DNA of 55,294 nt from Candidatus Pollutiaquabacter sp. GTDB taxonomy: Bacteria; Bacteroidota; Bacteroidia; AKYH767-A; 2013-40CM-41-45. The stretch is from NCBI GenBank assembly GCA_947465495.1, contig CANIAS010000013.1:1-55294 (forward strand), in the 5' to 3' direction. Below the pieces are notes generated by a model. That model did not search any database. It had not been told where the DNA came from and saw nothing but the letters and a program-made list of their open reading frames with translations. This document shows, piece after piece, positions 24,779-35,329 of this stretch (positions within the stretch are counted from its first letter, which is position 1; each line of letters starts with the position of its first letter). Both the position numbers and the translations under genes were made by a program.

Positions 24779-27616
24779 TTAGGAGCGTGCACAAAGATCT
24801 TTAAACGCGCAATACGTGCATTGCGAATGATCATCAGTCTGAACAAATGGCTGCGAAGGGTCAAAGATCCGGTTGATCATCCCACGCAATCCCACTTCGA
24901 ATTCCGCAAGTTGATGTGCGTCGAGTGGCTCACCTTTATTGATCATTTTCACTCCGCCACTCATTTCGCGAAGTGTAATTAGTCCAACCTTTACCGGCCG
25001 ACCATGAAACTTCTTTGAAATGTGGTAGGCATAGAGCATCGTTTGAAACTGCTCCTTGTGGGCGGAATCAATAAATAAATCTTCGGGCTCATTGACTTTG
25101 CGGAATTTAACCTTTCCGGTTTTATAGTCAATTACGCGAATAGCATCCTCACGTTGATCGACACGATCAATCACCCCTTTGAGAATTACAGTCTTAGTTT
25201 CACTTATTGCGAATGGCAATGTGAAAGTCTCTTCCAACTGCAACACATGAATTGGTGCGTCCTTCTCATCCAAGGAAAGAATTTGATGAACTAATTCAAC
25301 GATGACATTACGAAGCAGAATATTCTTCCCTTCCAATTCCGAAGGATCTACGAATTTATCCTTGATTGCTGCATGGACAGCTTCCAATACTCGTGGACGA
25401 ATTCCAGAAAATTCTTGTGCCGTAATGATCTCTTTGCCTGCATACAATAACTCCATGGCTCTATGCAATACATTACCAATGGTGCCAGCTTCCATGGTTT
25501 CCTCCTGCTCTTCCTGTTCCCATAGTCCAGCCACATGCGATAAATAAAAACGCAACGGACATGAAATAAACATGTTCAAGGCCGACGGAGATAGTTTGGG
25601 CGAATATTCCATGGGAGAATTACCATCCCAATACCATTTCTCAAGTTTCGCCAGGACTTCCGGGGACTTCTCAATGACAATCGGATGAGCGACGTGTTCG
25701 GACACTGGTGTCAGTATGATTCGCCGGTTGAATTGTACCGTTTCTGTATACTTAGCGGCTATTTCATGTTCCAACTGAACAATAAAACGCGACGGTTCAC
25801 CGGAGGAGATGGACTTGGCAGCAGTATTATGCAACAGATAAATCTTCTTGGCGCGCTGTAGTAATCGATAGAAGTGATAAGCCGTAACTGCATGCTGATC
25901 TTCGTGTGTCGGCATACTAAAGGCCTTTCTGATTCCGTACGGAATGAAGGAAGGATGTTGGCCGGAAGCAGGAAGGATATTTTCATTTACCGACAATAGA
26001 ATGACGTTTTCAAAATCCAATACTCGGCTTTCCAAGAATCCCATTACTTGCAATCCCTGCAGTGGCTCGCCAGCGAATGGAATTTTGGTGGAGCAAATTA
26101 TTTCTTTGAATAAGTTCCACCACGTCTTTAATGAGGATTCAGCAGTGACGGACTGATAGATTCCATCCAATCGGTTAAGTTGGGCCAGCAATCGGGCGAT
26201 GAATTCGGATTCGAGGCGCTGACCTTTGAATTCACGCTGGTCCATTGCTCCCAAGACAATGCGCAGTACATCCCTGCACCATTCGAAAAGCAAGGAAGAC
26301 TCCTTGACTGGTTTAAAAATGACGTGGAATAATTCTGCAGCACCATGACTAGTAAGTCGGTCCTGTTTGACGCGGATGGAACCTTCCTTGCTAATAGACT
26401 CTTTCCACGTCTGTATTGCTTTGACATCGATGTTTCGGATATACGGATGATCTAACACCGACATTACGTCACGTAGAAAATAACTGGTCGATGACGCATC
26501 GCTACCCATTCGGGAATTCGTTTGAAGCTGAATGAGTGATTCAAACAAGTAAAAAATGGGGGTCTGATGCAGCGGATATCCCATCGTCACGTTGATTTTT
26601 TCAATCGACTCTGGGAGCGCATACAGAACTGGAAACAACAAGTGTTCAGCAGGTAATACTACAGCTGTTCGTTCGGGCGAAAATCCTTCTTGCAAACTAA
26701 GTTGTTGGACAAGGTGACCTGCCATCTTCGCCTGCCCTACTTCCATGGGAATACCAATAACCTCCACCGATTTTGGAGATGAACGTAAGTGATCAGTCAT
26801 CCACTTAGACTGCGATCGGTTAAAAAGCGGACTGGCCCGCAAGAAGTGTCCAGCCTCCTGAAATTCATCCTCGATATAATGTCGATCAGCATCCCAATAA
26901 ATACTACCGACGCCTTGATCCAGTAGGAATTCGACCACCTGCTCCTCACTGCGTGAAAGTGCATAGAGACCAGCAAAAACGATTGACTTACCGCATTTCT
27001 CCTTCCACGTGTCAGACGTAGTAAGCTTCTCCGCTACCAGTCGATAGGCCTGACCTTCCGTACACCATCCTTTTTTTTGAAGTCGCTCATGAAAGCCATC
27101 GTAAATTGATTTCAAATGGCGCCAGGTTTTGGCAAACTCCTCCTTCAGTACGGTTTGATCATGATCGAAATAATGTCCCCAGAAGGAACGTAACCGTTCC
27201 AAATCATCTTCTGACAAACCAAAGGATGCATCAATCTCTTTGATATCCGCAATGATGGTAAAGACATTTGCCGGAATAGCCAGACTCTTGTCCAATTCGT
27301 CGAAGTCTTTCAACATAACTTCTCCCCACGGATAATACTCATCAAAGGCATCGTTCGGGAAATAGCCTCGGTAGACGTCGAATAGTTCAAACAGTAACGT
27401 AACAGCATCGGGGACAGAACGACCAGCTAATTCAGCCATTAAATCCTGAATCGCCAAGACACGAGGAGCCCAAACCGGTTTCGAGAGTTTTTTTGCCAAT
27501 TCAGCCCGGAAGAAAACACCAGCACGTCGGGTTGGAAAAACGACCGTCACTCCAGTGAAGTCGCTTCCATATTTTTCAATGAGTTCGTCGGAAAGTTCAC
27601 CTAAAAAAGATTGCAT
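24779..27616 (-). CDS. AddB-like PD-(D/E)XK nuclease with Fe-S cysteines
   Basis: The 945-residue protein begins with VTVVFPTRRAGVFFRAEL, a degenerate helicase-like start without a Walker A motif. It ends with a RecB-type nuclease domain: SPSALNMFISCPLRFYL, AGTIGNVLHRAMELLY, the catalytic IRVIDYKTGKV (D, then E/K-type active site), and QCTYCAFKDLC. One Cys upstream and three at the end fit the AddB/Cas4-like 4Fe-4S cluster. It should act in double-strand break repair as the second subunit of an AddAB-type helicase-nuclease. In most Bacteroidota an AddA (UvrD-like) gene is adjacent; here none is in the window. Confidence 0.85.
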   Translation of the reverse strand: MQSFLGELSDELIEKYGSDFTGVTVVFPTRRAGVFFRAELAKKLSKPVWAPRVLAIQDLMAELAGRSVPDAVTLLFELFDVYRGYFPNDAFDEYYPWGEVMLKDFDELDKSLAIPANVFTIIADIKEIDASFGLSEDDLERLRSFWGHYFDHDQTVLKEEFAKTWRHLKSIYDGFHERLQKKGWCTEGQAYRLVAEKLTTSDTWKEKCGKSIVFAGLYALSRSEEQVVEFLLDQGVGSIYWDADRHYIEDEFQEAGHFLRASPLFNRSQSKWMTDHLRSSPKSVEVIGIPMEVGQAKMAGHLVQQLSLQEGFSPERTAVVLPAEHLLFPVLYALPESIEKINVTMGYPLHQTPIFYLFESLIQLQTNSRMGSDASSTSYFLRDVMSVLDHPYIRNIDVKAIQTWKESISKEGSIRVKQDRLTSHGAAELFHVIFKPVKESSLLFEWCRDVLRIVLGAMDQREFKGQRLESEFIARLLAQLNRLDGIYQSVTAESSLKTWWNLFKEIICSTKIPFAGEPLQGLQVMGFLESRVLDFENVILLSVNENILPASGQHPSFIPYGIRKAFSMPTHEDQHAVTAYHFYRLLQRAKKIYLLHNTAAKSISSGEPSRFIVQLEHEIAAKYTETVQFNRRIILTPVSEHVAHPIVIEKSPEVLAKLEKWYWDGNSPMEYSPKLSPSALNMFISCPLRFYLSHVAGLWEQEEQEETMEAGTIGNVLHRAMELLYAGKEIITAQEFSGIRPRVLEAVHAAIKDKFVDPSELEGKNILLRNVIVELVHQILSLDEKDAPIHVLQLEETFTLPFAISETKTVILKGVIDRVDQREDAIRVIDYKTGKVKFRKVNEPEDLFIDSAHKEQFQTMLYAYHISKKFHGRPVKVGLITLREMSGGVKMINKGEPLDAHQLAEFEVGLRGMINRIFDPSQPFVQTDDHSQCTYCAFKDLCARS

Positions 27617-27727
27617 CGTAAAATCAATATCGGGTTGAATGGCCTAAAGATCGTTTTTCTTGCCCTCAAAATACGTATTAATGCCTGCCAATCTCCAAAA
27701 AAACGGAGGAATAAACAGACTTTGCCC

Positions 27728-27735
27728 TAACTTTG
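27728..27735 (+). promoter_or_regulatory. Candidate -7 promoter element (TAACTTTG) for the porin gene
   Basis: TAACTTTG matches the Bacteroidota TAnnTTTG consensus. It overlaps a TTG codon that could otherwise be taken as the porin start (27733), which argues that the ATG at 27748 or 27760 is used. Confidence 0.5.
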
Positions 27736-27747
27736 AATCCCGCAGAC

Positions 27748-29628
27748 ATGCAAAGATCCATGGGTTACCAACGACGCTGTTTCAGGTCACACGTTTTAAC
27801 ATTACTAGGGATGTTTTTATCCTGCGTGAGCATGATGGCACAGACTGCACGGGACACTGCATTGCCTGTTTTGCCAACAAGAATCAGGATTTACCCGGAA
27901 GATCAATACAGGTGGAATGAAACGTCGAATCCTGGAGTTGATACCCTGTTAGACCAATTGCATCAAACGGACCCCGTGCAACTCACCAATGGCCAAAACC
28001 TTGGCACATTGGGGAGCGCCAGTAGATCCTTGCAATTCAACCAGCCGGCCTCCCCATTCGCGTCCATGGGATTCACGTTATTTGACGCCTACCTCCTTAA
28101 ACAGGAAGACATCCACTATTGGCGAACCAATAAACGATTCACGGAAGTTAGCTACCACATGGGTGCCTTCAAGGAAGGGCAGATTGAAGCGCTTCATTCA
28201 CAAAACATCTTAACTCGATGGAATGCAGGCTTTCAATTTAGACGTTCTAATGTGCAAGATTTCCTGCCTCAAAGTAATTCCTACGCAAGCCGATTCTTAT
28301 TTTTCACCGATTATAATTCAAAAAACAATCGTTATCACTTATTTGCCAATGCCTATTGGAACACTTTTAAGCAGCAGACCAACGGCGGTGTGACGAATGA
28401 TTCTTTTTACACGGAACTGGCAACAGGAAAGCTAGACCTCAGAGGGTTACCTGTCAACTTGCAATATGCCGGCATTCGTTATCGCGACAAATCGTTTCAT
28501 ATAAGCCAGTATTTCGTATTAACCAGGCCATCTGATTCCGTTAAAAATCAACTGGAAGCAGGCTTAAGCTCAACGCTTACAAATGGCTCTTTTGCCTATT
28601 ATGACGCCGGTCCCGACAGTTCGTTTTATGCCAGCTCCTTGAATGGCGAATTGACGGACGACTCGTTACGCTATTCAGATGTTAGAAATCGTTTTACAAT
28701 GACTCGTCGGCCCATGCAACGTGATTCAACACGACTGCAAACAGCCGTTACCTTGGAAGCATCACATCAGCAATTTCGATTTTGGCAAGTGAGTGATGAA
28801 TACCATTACAATTTATCGATTGGAGGAATCGCCATGTTGAATTATCAATCATGGAAAGGCGAATTATCGTATTTAAACATAATTTCTGGAGACGACCAGA
28901 CCAATTACAAACTTACAGCCTCCATACGTCGTGCCACTAAATTTACCGTAATTAGTTTTTCCGCAACTCAATCGAAAAATTCAACGCCATTCCTCTACCA
29001 GCGCATGTATGGCAATCACTTCCAGTGGAACAACTCCTTCCCTGCGTTTACCATGGAACGATTAGACGCCAGCCTGGAATTAAAGCAACTGCGTCTCTCC
29101 ATCAGTGGATTTCAAACCAAAGTAAACGGCTACCGCTATATGAGTTACGATGCCTTGCCGGTAACAGCCATCGGCGCCGTAACTGTTCAAGGCGCCGTAT
29201 TGAAGAAGGAATTCCGTTGGAAAAAATGGGGCTCCGACCACAAGGTCATGTATCAAACAGTAGGCGATACATCCGTACTGCACCTACCAACCTGGTCAAC
29301 ACACCATAATTTATTCTGGGAAAGGAGTCTGCTTAACAACTCGTTTGTCTTGCGCACCGGAATTGAAGCCAGGTATATTTCCGAGTTCTATGGCGACGCC
29401 TTTATGCCTGCCACAGGAACTTTTTATTTGCAAGACAGCCTGTCAACTGGGAACGTTTGGTTCGTCGATGTATTCGCTGACGTAAAAATAAAAACGGCCG
29501 CTTTCTTTATAAAGATGGAAAATGCCGCTGATGGATGGATCACCGGAAAATATTTTCTCACCCCGCATTATCCAGGTCCCGGAAGGGCTTTGAAGTTTGG
29601 CGTTCGATGGCAGTTTTACGACCAATGA
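27748..29628 (+). CDS. Putative porin (Bacteroidota outer-membrane beta-barrel)
   Basis: From the ATG at 27748 the protein is 626 residues with an N-terminal signal (HVLTLLGMFLSCVSMMAQ). The body is rich in alternating beta strands with aromatic girdle residues (for example YHLFANAYWNTF, RLSISGFQTKVNGY) and closes with LKFGVRWQFYDQ, an outer-membrane-like end. Early motifs (DTLLDQLHQTDP, LGSASRSLQF, YWRTNKRFTEVSYHMG) match the Bacteroidota 'putative porin' family. It probably forms a channel in the outer membrane. The substrate is unknown. It ends one base before the convergent secreted protein gene. Confidence 0.85.
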   Translation: MQRSMGYQRRCFRSHVLTLLGMFLSCVSMMAQTARDTALPVLPTRIRIYPEDQYRWNETSNPGVDTLLDQLHQTDPVQLTNGQNLGTLGSASRSLQFNQPASPFASMGFTLFDAYLLKQEDIHYWRTNKRFTEVSYHMGAFKEGQIEALHSQNILTRWNAGFQFRRSNVQDFLPQSNSYASRFLFFTDYNSKNNRYHLFANAYWNTFKQQTNGGVTNDSFYTELATGKLDLRGLPVNLQYAGIRYRDKSFHISQYFVLTRPSDSVKNQLEAGLSSTLTNGSFAYYDAGPDSSFYASSLNGELTDDSLRYSDVRNRFTMTRRPMQRDSTRLQTAVTLEASHQQFRFWQVSDEYHYNLSIGGIAMLNYQSWKGELSYLNIISGDDQTNYKLTASIRRATKFTVISFSATQSKNSTPFLYQRMYGNHFQWNNSFPAFTMERLDASLELKQLRLSISGFQTKVNGYRYMSYDALPVTAIGAVTVQGAVLKKEFRWKKWGSDHKVMYQTVGDTSVLHLPTWSTHHNLFWERSLLNNSFVLRTGIEARYISEFYGDAFMPATGTFYLQDSLSTGNVWFVDVFADVKIKTAAFFIKMENAADGWITGKYFLTPHYPGPGRALKFGVRWQFYDQ

Positions 29629-30888
29629 TCAGGTCTTCTGTTTTCGCTTTTTAGCCGCAGGAAAAAGTACATTATTGAGAATCAATCGGTATCCGGGAGA
29701 ATTGGGATGTAACGATAAATCCGTTGGAGGGTCACCTACCTGATGCTGATAATCTTCAGGATCATGCCCACTGTAAAAAGTCCAGGTGCCTTTGCCATAA
29801 TCACCGTGAATATAACGCGCTTCGTCCTCGGCTTTACAATCACCCAAGACTAACACCTCTGGTTTCAAGGTTCGTTTTTTGAACGCGGTGGTTTGTCCTA
29901 AAAAACCTTTTATTACCTGCTCATGATTTTGACAGAGCATAGTTGGCACAGGATCCCATTTAGCCGAAAAATCGAAGAGGGTAAATAAGTCTGAACCACG
30001 ATCGATTTTACGGATAGGAGGTTGATTGTCGATATCACTGAATTCGTATTCGTAGGGATTCGTGCTTAACTTATAATTCCTAAAAGCAAAAGTCTTGGAG
30101 TAATCAACTTTGTTGTTCATGGCAGGGTCAGCCGCATCACCATCAAACATATTTTCACAGATGTCTATTCCTTCCGCCGAAAGCGCGATATCATAACTAT
30201 CAGTAGCCGAACACATCGCAAAGAGGTAGCCGCCGCCTGCCACAAAATCTCGAATTCTGGTAGCTACCGCTAATTTCATTTGACTCACTTTTGAAAAACC
30301 GAGCTTGCTAGCCATTTCCTCCTGAATCCTCACATCTTCCTGGTACCAGGCTGCGCCACGATAGGCGGCCCAAAATCGGCCGTATTGTCCGGTAAAATCC
30401 TCGTGGTGAAGGTGCAGCCAATCGTAGAGTGGCAACTTGCCTCCTATTACATCTTCGTCGTAAATAACATCGTACGGAATTTCCGAATAGGTCAAGGCCA
30501 TGGTGACGGCATCGTCCCAAGGCATTTTATTCTTGGGTGAATAAACAGCAATCTTAGGTGCCTTTTCCAATTTAACCACGTCCATGTTGGCTTCCGGATT
30601 GGAAATCTCCGTTAAAATTGATGCAGCCTGAACGTCTGCAATCACGGTATACGAGACACCTCGAATCGCACATTCTTGTTCAATCCGTGTATTATCAGCA
30701 ATCATAAAACTACCGCCGCGATAATTGAGCAGCCATTGTACATCCAGTCCATCTTTCAGAACTTTATAGGCTATACCGTATGACTTTAAATGATTAGTCT
30801 GCGAGTCGTCCATCGGAATAAGGATGAAAGCCCCTTGCGAACGCAAAGTAGCAAGAACTAACAGCCAGGTAAATAGGGACTTTTTCAT
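29629..30888 (-). CDS. Secreted GATase1/ThuA-like protein, commonly mislabelled 'asparagine synthetase B'
   Basis: This 419-residue protein has a signal peptide (KKSLFTWLLVLATLRSQGA) and starts FILIPMDDSQTNHLKSYGIA, the signature of a Bacteroidota family that databases often call asparagine synthetase B. It has neither a Cys2 glutaminase nor a PP-loop, so the name is not supported. What can be seen is a ThuA/GATase1-like layout: KIAVYSPKNKMPWDDAV, LHLHHEDFTGQYG, FVAGGGYLFAMCSATDSYD with a Cys at the nucleophile-elbow position, and a final YSGHDPEDY...ILNNVLFPA. It would act in the periplasm or outside. Function unknown. The window's genuine AsnB lies at 12049-13941. Confidence 0.75.
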   Translation of the reverse strand: MKKSLFTWLLVLATLRSQGAFILIPMDDSQTNHLKSYGIAYKVLKDGLDVQWLLNYRGGSFMIADNTRIEQECAIRGVSYTVIADVQAASILTEISNPEANMDVVKLEKAPKIAVYSPKNKMPWDDAVTMALTYSEIPYDVIYDEDVIGGKLPLYDWLHLHHEDFTGQYGRFWAAYRGAAWYQEDVRIQEEMASKLGFSKVSQMKLAVATRIRDFVAGGGYLFAMCSATDSYDIALSAEGIDICENMFDGDAADPAMNNKVDYSKTFAFRNYKLSTNPYEYEFSDIDNQPPIRKIDRGSDLFTLFDFSAKWDPVPTMLCQNHEQVIKGFLGQTTAFKKRTLKPEVLVLGDCKAEDEARYIHGDYGKGTWTFYSGHDPEDYQHQVGDPPTDLSLHPNSPGYRLILNNVLFPAAKKRKQKT

Positions 30889-30895
30889 GACGAAC

Positions 30896-30903
30896 TAAAG
30901 ATA
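30896..30903 (-). promoter_or_regulatory. Candidate -7 promoter element (TATCTTTA)
   Basis: The minus-strand TATCTTTA (one mismatch to TAnnTTTG) ends 8 bases before the ATG of the secreted GATase1-like gene, so the mRNA leader would be very short or absent. Confidence 0.35.
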
Positions 30904-30950
30904 CGATGCGTAGGGTGAAAAGTGAACGATAAAGGTCAACTATTATTGCA

Positions 30951-30980
30951 GAAGGGCCGCAGTTTAGTCTGCAGCCCTTC
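30951..30980 (-). terminator. Terminator-like hairpin after parC
   Basis: GAAGGGC plus GCAG pair with CTGC plus GCCCTTC around a 6-base loop, with one mismatch in each arm. It starts 9 bases after the parC stop codon. No long U-run follows on the minus strand, so termination may be weak or Rho-assisted. Confidence 0.6.
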
Positions 30981-30989
30981 GTGTATTAA

Positions 30990-33320
30990 TTAGAAATCCA
31001 TTTTCATTTGGGACTTCTTCCTCGCTCCTGCCTTTTCTTCCAGTTCGTCGAGTAATCGATCCCTTTGTGATTTCGTTTTATCTGGTCCTGTACTGAAGTC
31101 CCACTCAACGGTGACCGCTTTTTCTTCTTTGAGGGGACTTACTTTTTTTGGTGCCGACTTTCCTTTTTCTGCTTTGGCGGGAGCCTTTACCATCGGTTTT
31201 TTCCCCGCCGCTACTTGTTTGACAGGCTCCTTAGGTGCAGGAGTTGTTTTTTTTACGGCTCCGGTATCCATGGAAAGTTGTTCCGATTTCTTAACGGGTG
31301 CTGCATCTGCCAACTTCACGACTTTAGAAGCGGAGTTCTTGGTAAGGATAACACCGATTGTACCCCGACCTTTCACTTCGTAGTCGTTAAAGCTCACATC
31401 CATTTGCGTAATGCGAAGTTTAGGTTTCGGACGAAGCATCACGCGCACCTTTTCTCCTTCCATTGGATGAGCGCAATGCGACAAGTAAAGGATTTTAGAC
31501 CCTTCGCTGCCTTTGGTGAGAACATATTCCTTATCGCGGGTGGTTCCACCCACTGTAAAGCGTTTCACCATGACGCTACCGCCTCGACCATCTTGATAAA
31601 TCAGGTTGAAGATCAATTCAGGGTCCGATTTTCGGTAGATGGCAATGTAGCGCACATCCTTTCCGACGTATTTCTTATCGCCGACCTTTGTCACAATCAG
31701 CGAACCATCGCCGCGGATGACTAACATCTCGTCGAGTTCCGAACACTCCGTAACGAATTCATCCTTCTTCATGCCATACCCGGCAAATCCATCCTCTCGG
31801 TTGACGTATAATTTCTGATTATTAATAATGACCTCTGAAGCCACTACTTGTTCAAAAGCATCAATGACTGTGCGGCGCTCACGACCTTTACCATACTTAC
31901 GAAGCAGCTCTTTGAAATAAGCGATAGCGTATTGTTTCAAATTGGATAAGTGACCTTCTACCTCCTCCAATTCGGCTTCCAATCCACGAATCTTTTCATC
32001 TTGTTCCTTGACATCGTATTTCGAAATACGTTTAATCTTGATTTCTGTAAGGCCGATGATGTCATCGCGGGTGATTTCGCGTTTAAAGCGCTTCTTGTAA
32101 GGCTTCAAACCTTCGTCGATGGTATCGATTACCTGTTCCCAGGTTGTACATTCTTCAATGTTTCGGTAAATTCTTTTTTCAATAAAGATTTTCACCAACG
32201 AACTAAAATGCCACTCTTCTTCCAGCTCTGCCTTTCGTATTTCCAACTCTTGCTTGAGCAAGGCAACCGTCTGTTCCGTATTGTATTTAAGAATGTCATT
32301 GACATTCATAAACCGAGGCTTATCGTCGATGATTACACAAGCATTCGGAGAGATAGAAACTTCACAGTCGGTAAATGCATACAGCGCATCGATGGTTTTA
32401 TCCAGGTCTTCGGAAGAATCACTGTGCAGGTGCAATACAATTTCCACCTTGGCAGCGGTATTGTCTTCCACCTTCTTGATTTTAATTTTTCCTTTATCAT
32501 TCGCTGAAAGGATACTGTCGATGAGCGAAGTAGTCGTCGTAGAGAATGGAATCTCTGTAATGATTAATGTCTTACGATCCTTCTTGTCAATTTTCGCTCG
32601 AATGCGAATTCGACCACCTCGTAGCCCTTCATTGTATTTGCTAAAATCAGCAATACCTCCGGTAGGAAAATCAGGCACCAGGCTGACTTTTTTTCCTCGA
32701 AGAATATCGATAGAACCCTCGATGAGTTCAATAAAATTATGTGGTAGAATTCGGCAAGCCAGACCTACAGCAATACCCTCTACACCCTGAGCAAGTAGTA
32801 ACGGAAATTTAACGGGCAGCGTGATGGGCTCTTTATTACGACCATCATAACTTAATTGCCAATTTGTGGTCTTTGGATTATAGACCACCTCCAAGGCAAA
32901 CTTCGATAAACGAGCTTCGATATACCGGGCAGCAGCTGCACTATCGCCGGTGTATATATTCCCCCAGTTTCCCTGCATATCGATCAGCAGGTCTTTTTGA
33001 CCTAGCTGCACCATAGCATCGCCAATAGATGCATCACCGTGCGGGTGATACTTCATCGAATGACCGATTACATTGGCCACTTTGTTATACCGACCATCTT
33101 CCATTTCCCACATAGAATGCAGGATGCGGCGTTGAACCGGTTTTAATCCGTCGTTAATGTGAGGGACAGCCCGCTCCAGGATGACATAAGAAGCGTAATC
33201 GAGAAACCAGTTCTCGTACATTCCATTCACGTGAATGATGGAATTTTTCTCCAAATGTTTCTGACCAGCGACGGCGGCTTGCTCTGAAGTTTCTTGCTGA
33301 ATGTTCTTTTTCTTGGCCAT
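30990..33320 (-). CDS. parC: DNA topoisomerase IV subunit A
   Basis: I start at the ATG 33320 (MAKKKNIQQE); a TTG at 33347 in the same frame overlaps the parE stop and is less likely. The breakage-reunion domain is clear: SYVILERAVPHINDGLKPVQ, HPHGDASIGDAMV, and the catalytic Tyr in AAAARYIEARLS. The beta-pinwheel domain follows, and a Lys/Ala/Pro-rich tail (KKTTPAPKEPVKQ, KAPAKAEKGKSAPKK) ends in MKMDF. With ParE it decatenates daughter chromosomes using ATP. About 776 residues. The gene lies directly after parE, as is usual. Confidence 0.93.
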   Translation of the reverse strand: MAKKKNIQQETSEQAAVAGQKHLEKNSIIHVNGMYENWFLDYASYVILERAVPHINDGLKPVQRRILHSMWEMEDGRYNKVANVIGHSMKYHPHGDASIGDAMVQLGQKDLLIDMQGNWGNIYTGDSAAAARYIEARLSKFALEVVYNPKTTNWQLSYDGRNKEPITLPVKFPLLLAQGVEGIAVGLACRILPHNFIELIEGSIDILRGKKVSLVPDFPTGGIADFSKYNEGLRGGRIRIRAKIDKKDRKTLIITEIPFSTTTTSLIDSILSANDKGKIKIKKVEDNTAAKVEIVLHLHSDSSEDLDKTIDALYAFTDCEVSISPNACVIIDDKPRFMNVNDILKYNTEQTVALLKQELEIRKAELEEEWHFSSLVKIFIEKRIYRNIEECTTWEQVIDTIDEGLKPYKKRFKREITRDDIIGLTEIKIKRISKYDVKEQDEKIRGLEAELEEVEGHLSNLKQYAIAYFKELLRKYGKGRERRTVIDAFEQVVASEVIINNQKLYVNREDGFAGYGMKKDEFVTECSELDEMLVIRGDGSLIVTKVGDKKYVGKDVRYIAIYRKSDPELIFNLIYQDGRGGSVMVKRFTVGGTTRDKEYVLTKGSEGSKILYLSHCAHPMEGEKVRVMLRPKPKLRITQMDVSFNDYEVKGRGTIGVILTKNSASKVVKLADAAPVKKSEQLSMDTGAVKKTTPAPKEPVKQVAAGKKPMVKAPAKAEKGKSAPKKVSPLKEEKAVTVEWDFSTGPDKTKSQRDRLLDELEEKAGARKKSQMKMDF

Positions 33321-33339
33321 CAGTTTCTCTGATTTTGGG

Positions 33340-35208
33340 TTAAGCAACCGGTTCTTCTGCTACAACATCCTTTTCCAAGCGAAGGTTGGAAATAATGAAC
33401 TCCTGACGTTCCGGCGTATTCTTGCCCATGTAGTAATCGAGTAATTTTTGTATGGTCTCTTCCTGACCGATCATCACTGGTTCAAGGCGAATGTTCTTGC
33501 CAATGAAATGGACAAATTCATCCGGAGAGATTTCTCCCAACCCTTTGAAACGGGTGATTTCAGGCTTAGCTCCAACCTTGGCGATGGCGTTCACTCGTTC
33601 TTGTTCCGAATAACAATAGTAAGTATCCTTTTTATTACGTACGCGGAAGAGCGGTGTTTGCAGTATGAAAACATGCCCGTTACGAACCAGCTCCGGATAA
33701 AATTGCAAGAAGAAGGTTAAGAGCAACAAACGAATGTGCATTCCATCGACATCGGCATCAGTAGCGATGACAATACGGTTGTAACGTAATTCCTCCATGC
33801 CATCTTCGACGTTTAAGGCGTTTACCAACAGATTGAATTCCTCGTTCTCATAAACGACCTTTTTCGTTAGTCCATAGCAATTGAGTGGCTTACCCTTCAA
33901 ACTAAAAACTGCCTGGGTATTGACATCGCGCGATTTGGTAATGGAACCAGATGCGGAATCGCCCTCTGTAATGAAGATGGTAGAATCCTGTCGGGAGATG
34001 TGTCGAGAATTGAAATGCACACGGCAGTCGCGCAACTTACGATTATGCAGATTTGCCTTACGGGCACGTTCGTTTGCCAATTTCTTGATTCCGGCAATCT
34101 CTTTTCGCTCACGTTCACTTTGCAGAATCTTAGCCTCTAACGCTTTAGCAGTCTCCGGATATTTGTGCAAGTAATTATCCAGTTCGGTCTTTACGAAATC
34201 ATTGATCCAGGAGCGGATTTGAACACCATTCGGTTCGCGTGTCAACGATCCGAGTTTGGTTTTAGTCTGTGATTCAAATACAGGCTCCTGAACACGAACA
34301 CTGATGGCTGCTACAATGGAGGTACGCACATCACTGGCATCGAATTCCTTTTTGTAAAATTCACGAACGGTCTTGACAATAGCTTCACGGAAAGCAGCTT
34401 GATGAGTACCACCTTGTGTGGTATGTTGTCCATTCACGAAGGAAAAATAATCTTCACCATATCCCATGGTGTGCGTGAAGGCAATTTCAATGTCGTCGCC
34501 ACGAAGGTGAATGATGGGGTAACGCACTTCATCCGACAAGTTGCGCTCCAGTAAGTCGCGCAGACCATTTTCAGAAAAAAATGATTCACCGTTGAAATTA
34601 AGCGTAAGTCCTTTGTTGAGGTACGCATAATTCCAGAGCATAAGCTCTACGTACTCTTTGTTGAATCGATAATTGTTAAAGATGGAGGAGTCAGGATGAA
34701 AGGTCATCCGCGTACCATTCTTTTCTTCACAAGCTTTTTCGCGCTCTTCTTTTTTCAAATCACCGCATACAAATTCGGCGATCTTGGTACGACCTTCACG
34801 AATTGCTTGAACACGAAAAGAGCTGGACAGCGCATTCACTGCTTTGGTACCAACGCCATTCAAACCAACGCTCTTTTGGAACGCTTTACTATCGTATTTA
34901 CCTCCTGTATTGATTTTAGAGACGCATTCGACCACCTTTCCTAGTGGAATACCACGACCATAATCTCGAACGTCCACGACTCCATCCTGAATATCTACAT
35001 CAATATTTTTTCCATATCCCATGACGTGTTCATCGATGGAATTATCAATTACTTCTTTCAGCAACACGTAGATACCATCGTCCTTGGAGGATCCATCACC
35101 GAGTTTACCGATATACATTCCCGGGCGTGTCCGGATATGTTCTTTCCAATCCAGCGATCGTATGCTGTCTTCCGTATAGCCGTGATCTGGCTTTTTCTTC
35201 TCTGACAT
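33340..35208 (-). CDS. parE: DNA topoisomerase IV subunit B
   Basis: The GHKL ATPase domain shows [34 protein letters not shown] and [15 protein letters not shown]. The Toprim domain shows [23 protein letters not shown] and the acidic [15 protein letters not shown]. The C-terminal end contains [13 protein letters not shown]. The chosen ATG (35208, [11 protein letters not shown]) fits family N-termini; the frame extends 15 codons upstream without support. Its product pairs with ParC to make topoisomerase IV. A minus-strand TACTTTTA box (35249-35242) is a possible -7 element. Confidence 0.95.
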   Translation of the reverse strand: MSEKKKPDHGYTEDSIRSLDWKEHIRTRPGMYIGKLGDGSSKDDGIYVLLKEVIDNSIDEHVMGYGKNIDVDIQDGVVDVRDYGRGIPLGKVVECVSKINTGGKYDSKAFQKSVGLNGVGTKAVNALSSSFRVQAIREGRTKIAEFVCGDLKKEEREKACEEKNGTRMTFHPDSSIFNNYRFNKEYVELMLWNYAYLNKGLTLNFNGESFFSENGLRDLLERNLSDEVRYPIIHLRGDDIEIAFTHTMGYGEDYFSFVNGQHTTQGGTHQAAFREAIVKTVREFYKKEFDASDVRTSIVAAISVRVQEPVFESQTKTKLGSLTREPNGVQIRSWINDFVKTELDNYLHKYPETAKALEAKILQSERERKEIAGIKKLANERARKANLHNRKLRDCRVHFNSRHISRQDSTIFITEGDSASGSITKSRDVNTQAVFSLKGKPLNCYGLTKKVVYENEEFNLLVNALNVEDGMEELRYNRIVIATDADVDGMHIRLLLLTFFLQFYPELVRNGHVFILQTPLFRVRNKKDTYYCYSEQERVNAIAKVGAKPEITRFKGLGEISPDEFVHFIGKNIRLEPVMIGQEETIQKLLDYYMGKNTPERQEFIISNLRLEKDVVAEEPVA

Positions 35209-35329
35209 GGCTTCGTTATTAAATCCTACAATACAGGAGGATAAAAGTAGCATTCCGCAGGCCTTGAATGCCTGATATCATTCAGAAATATCCACAAAAG
35301 CATGTGTAAACTTCCCCTAAAACAAGCTA

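Noticed and set aside
31950-32790. Long plus-strand open frames opposite parC
   Set aside because: They lie entirely antisense to a well-supported topoisomerase gene and show no domain of their own.
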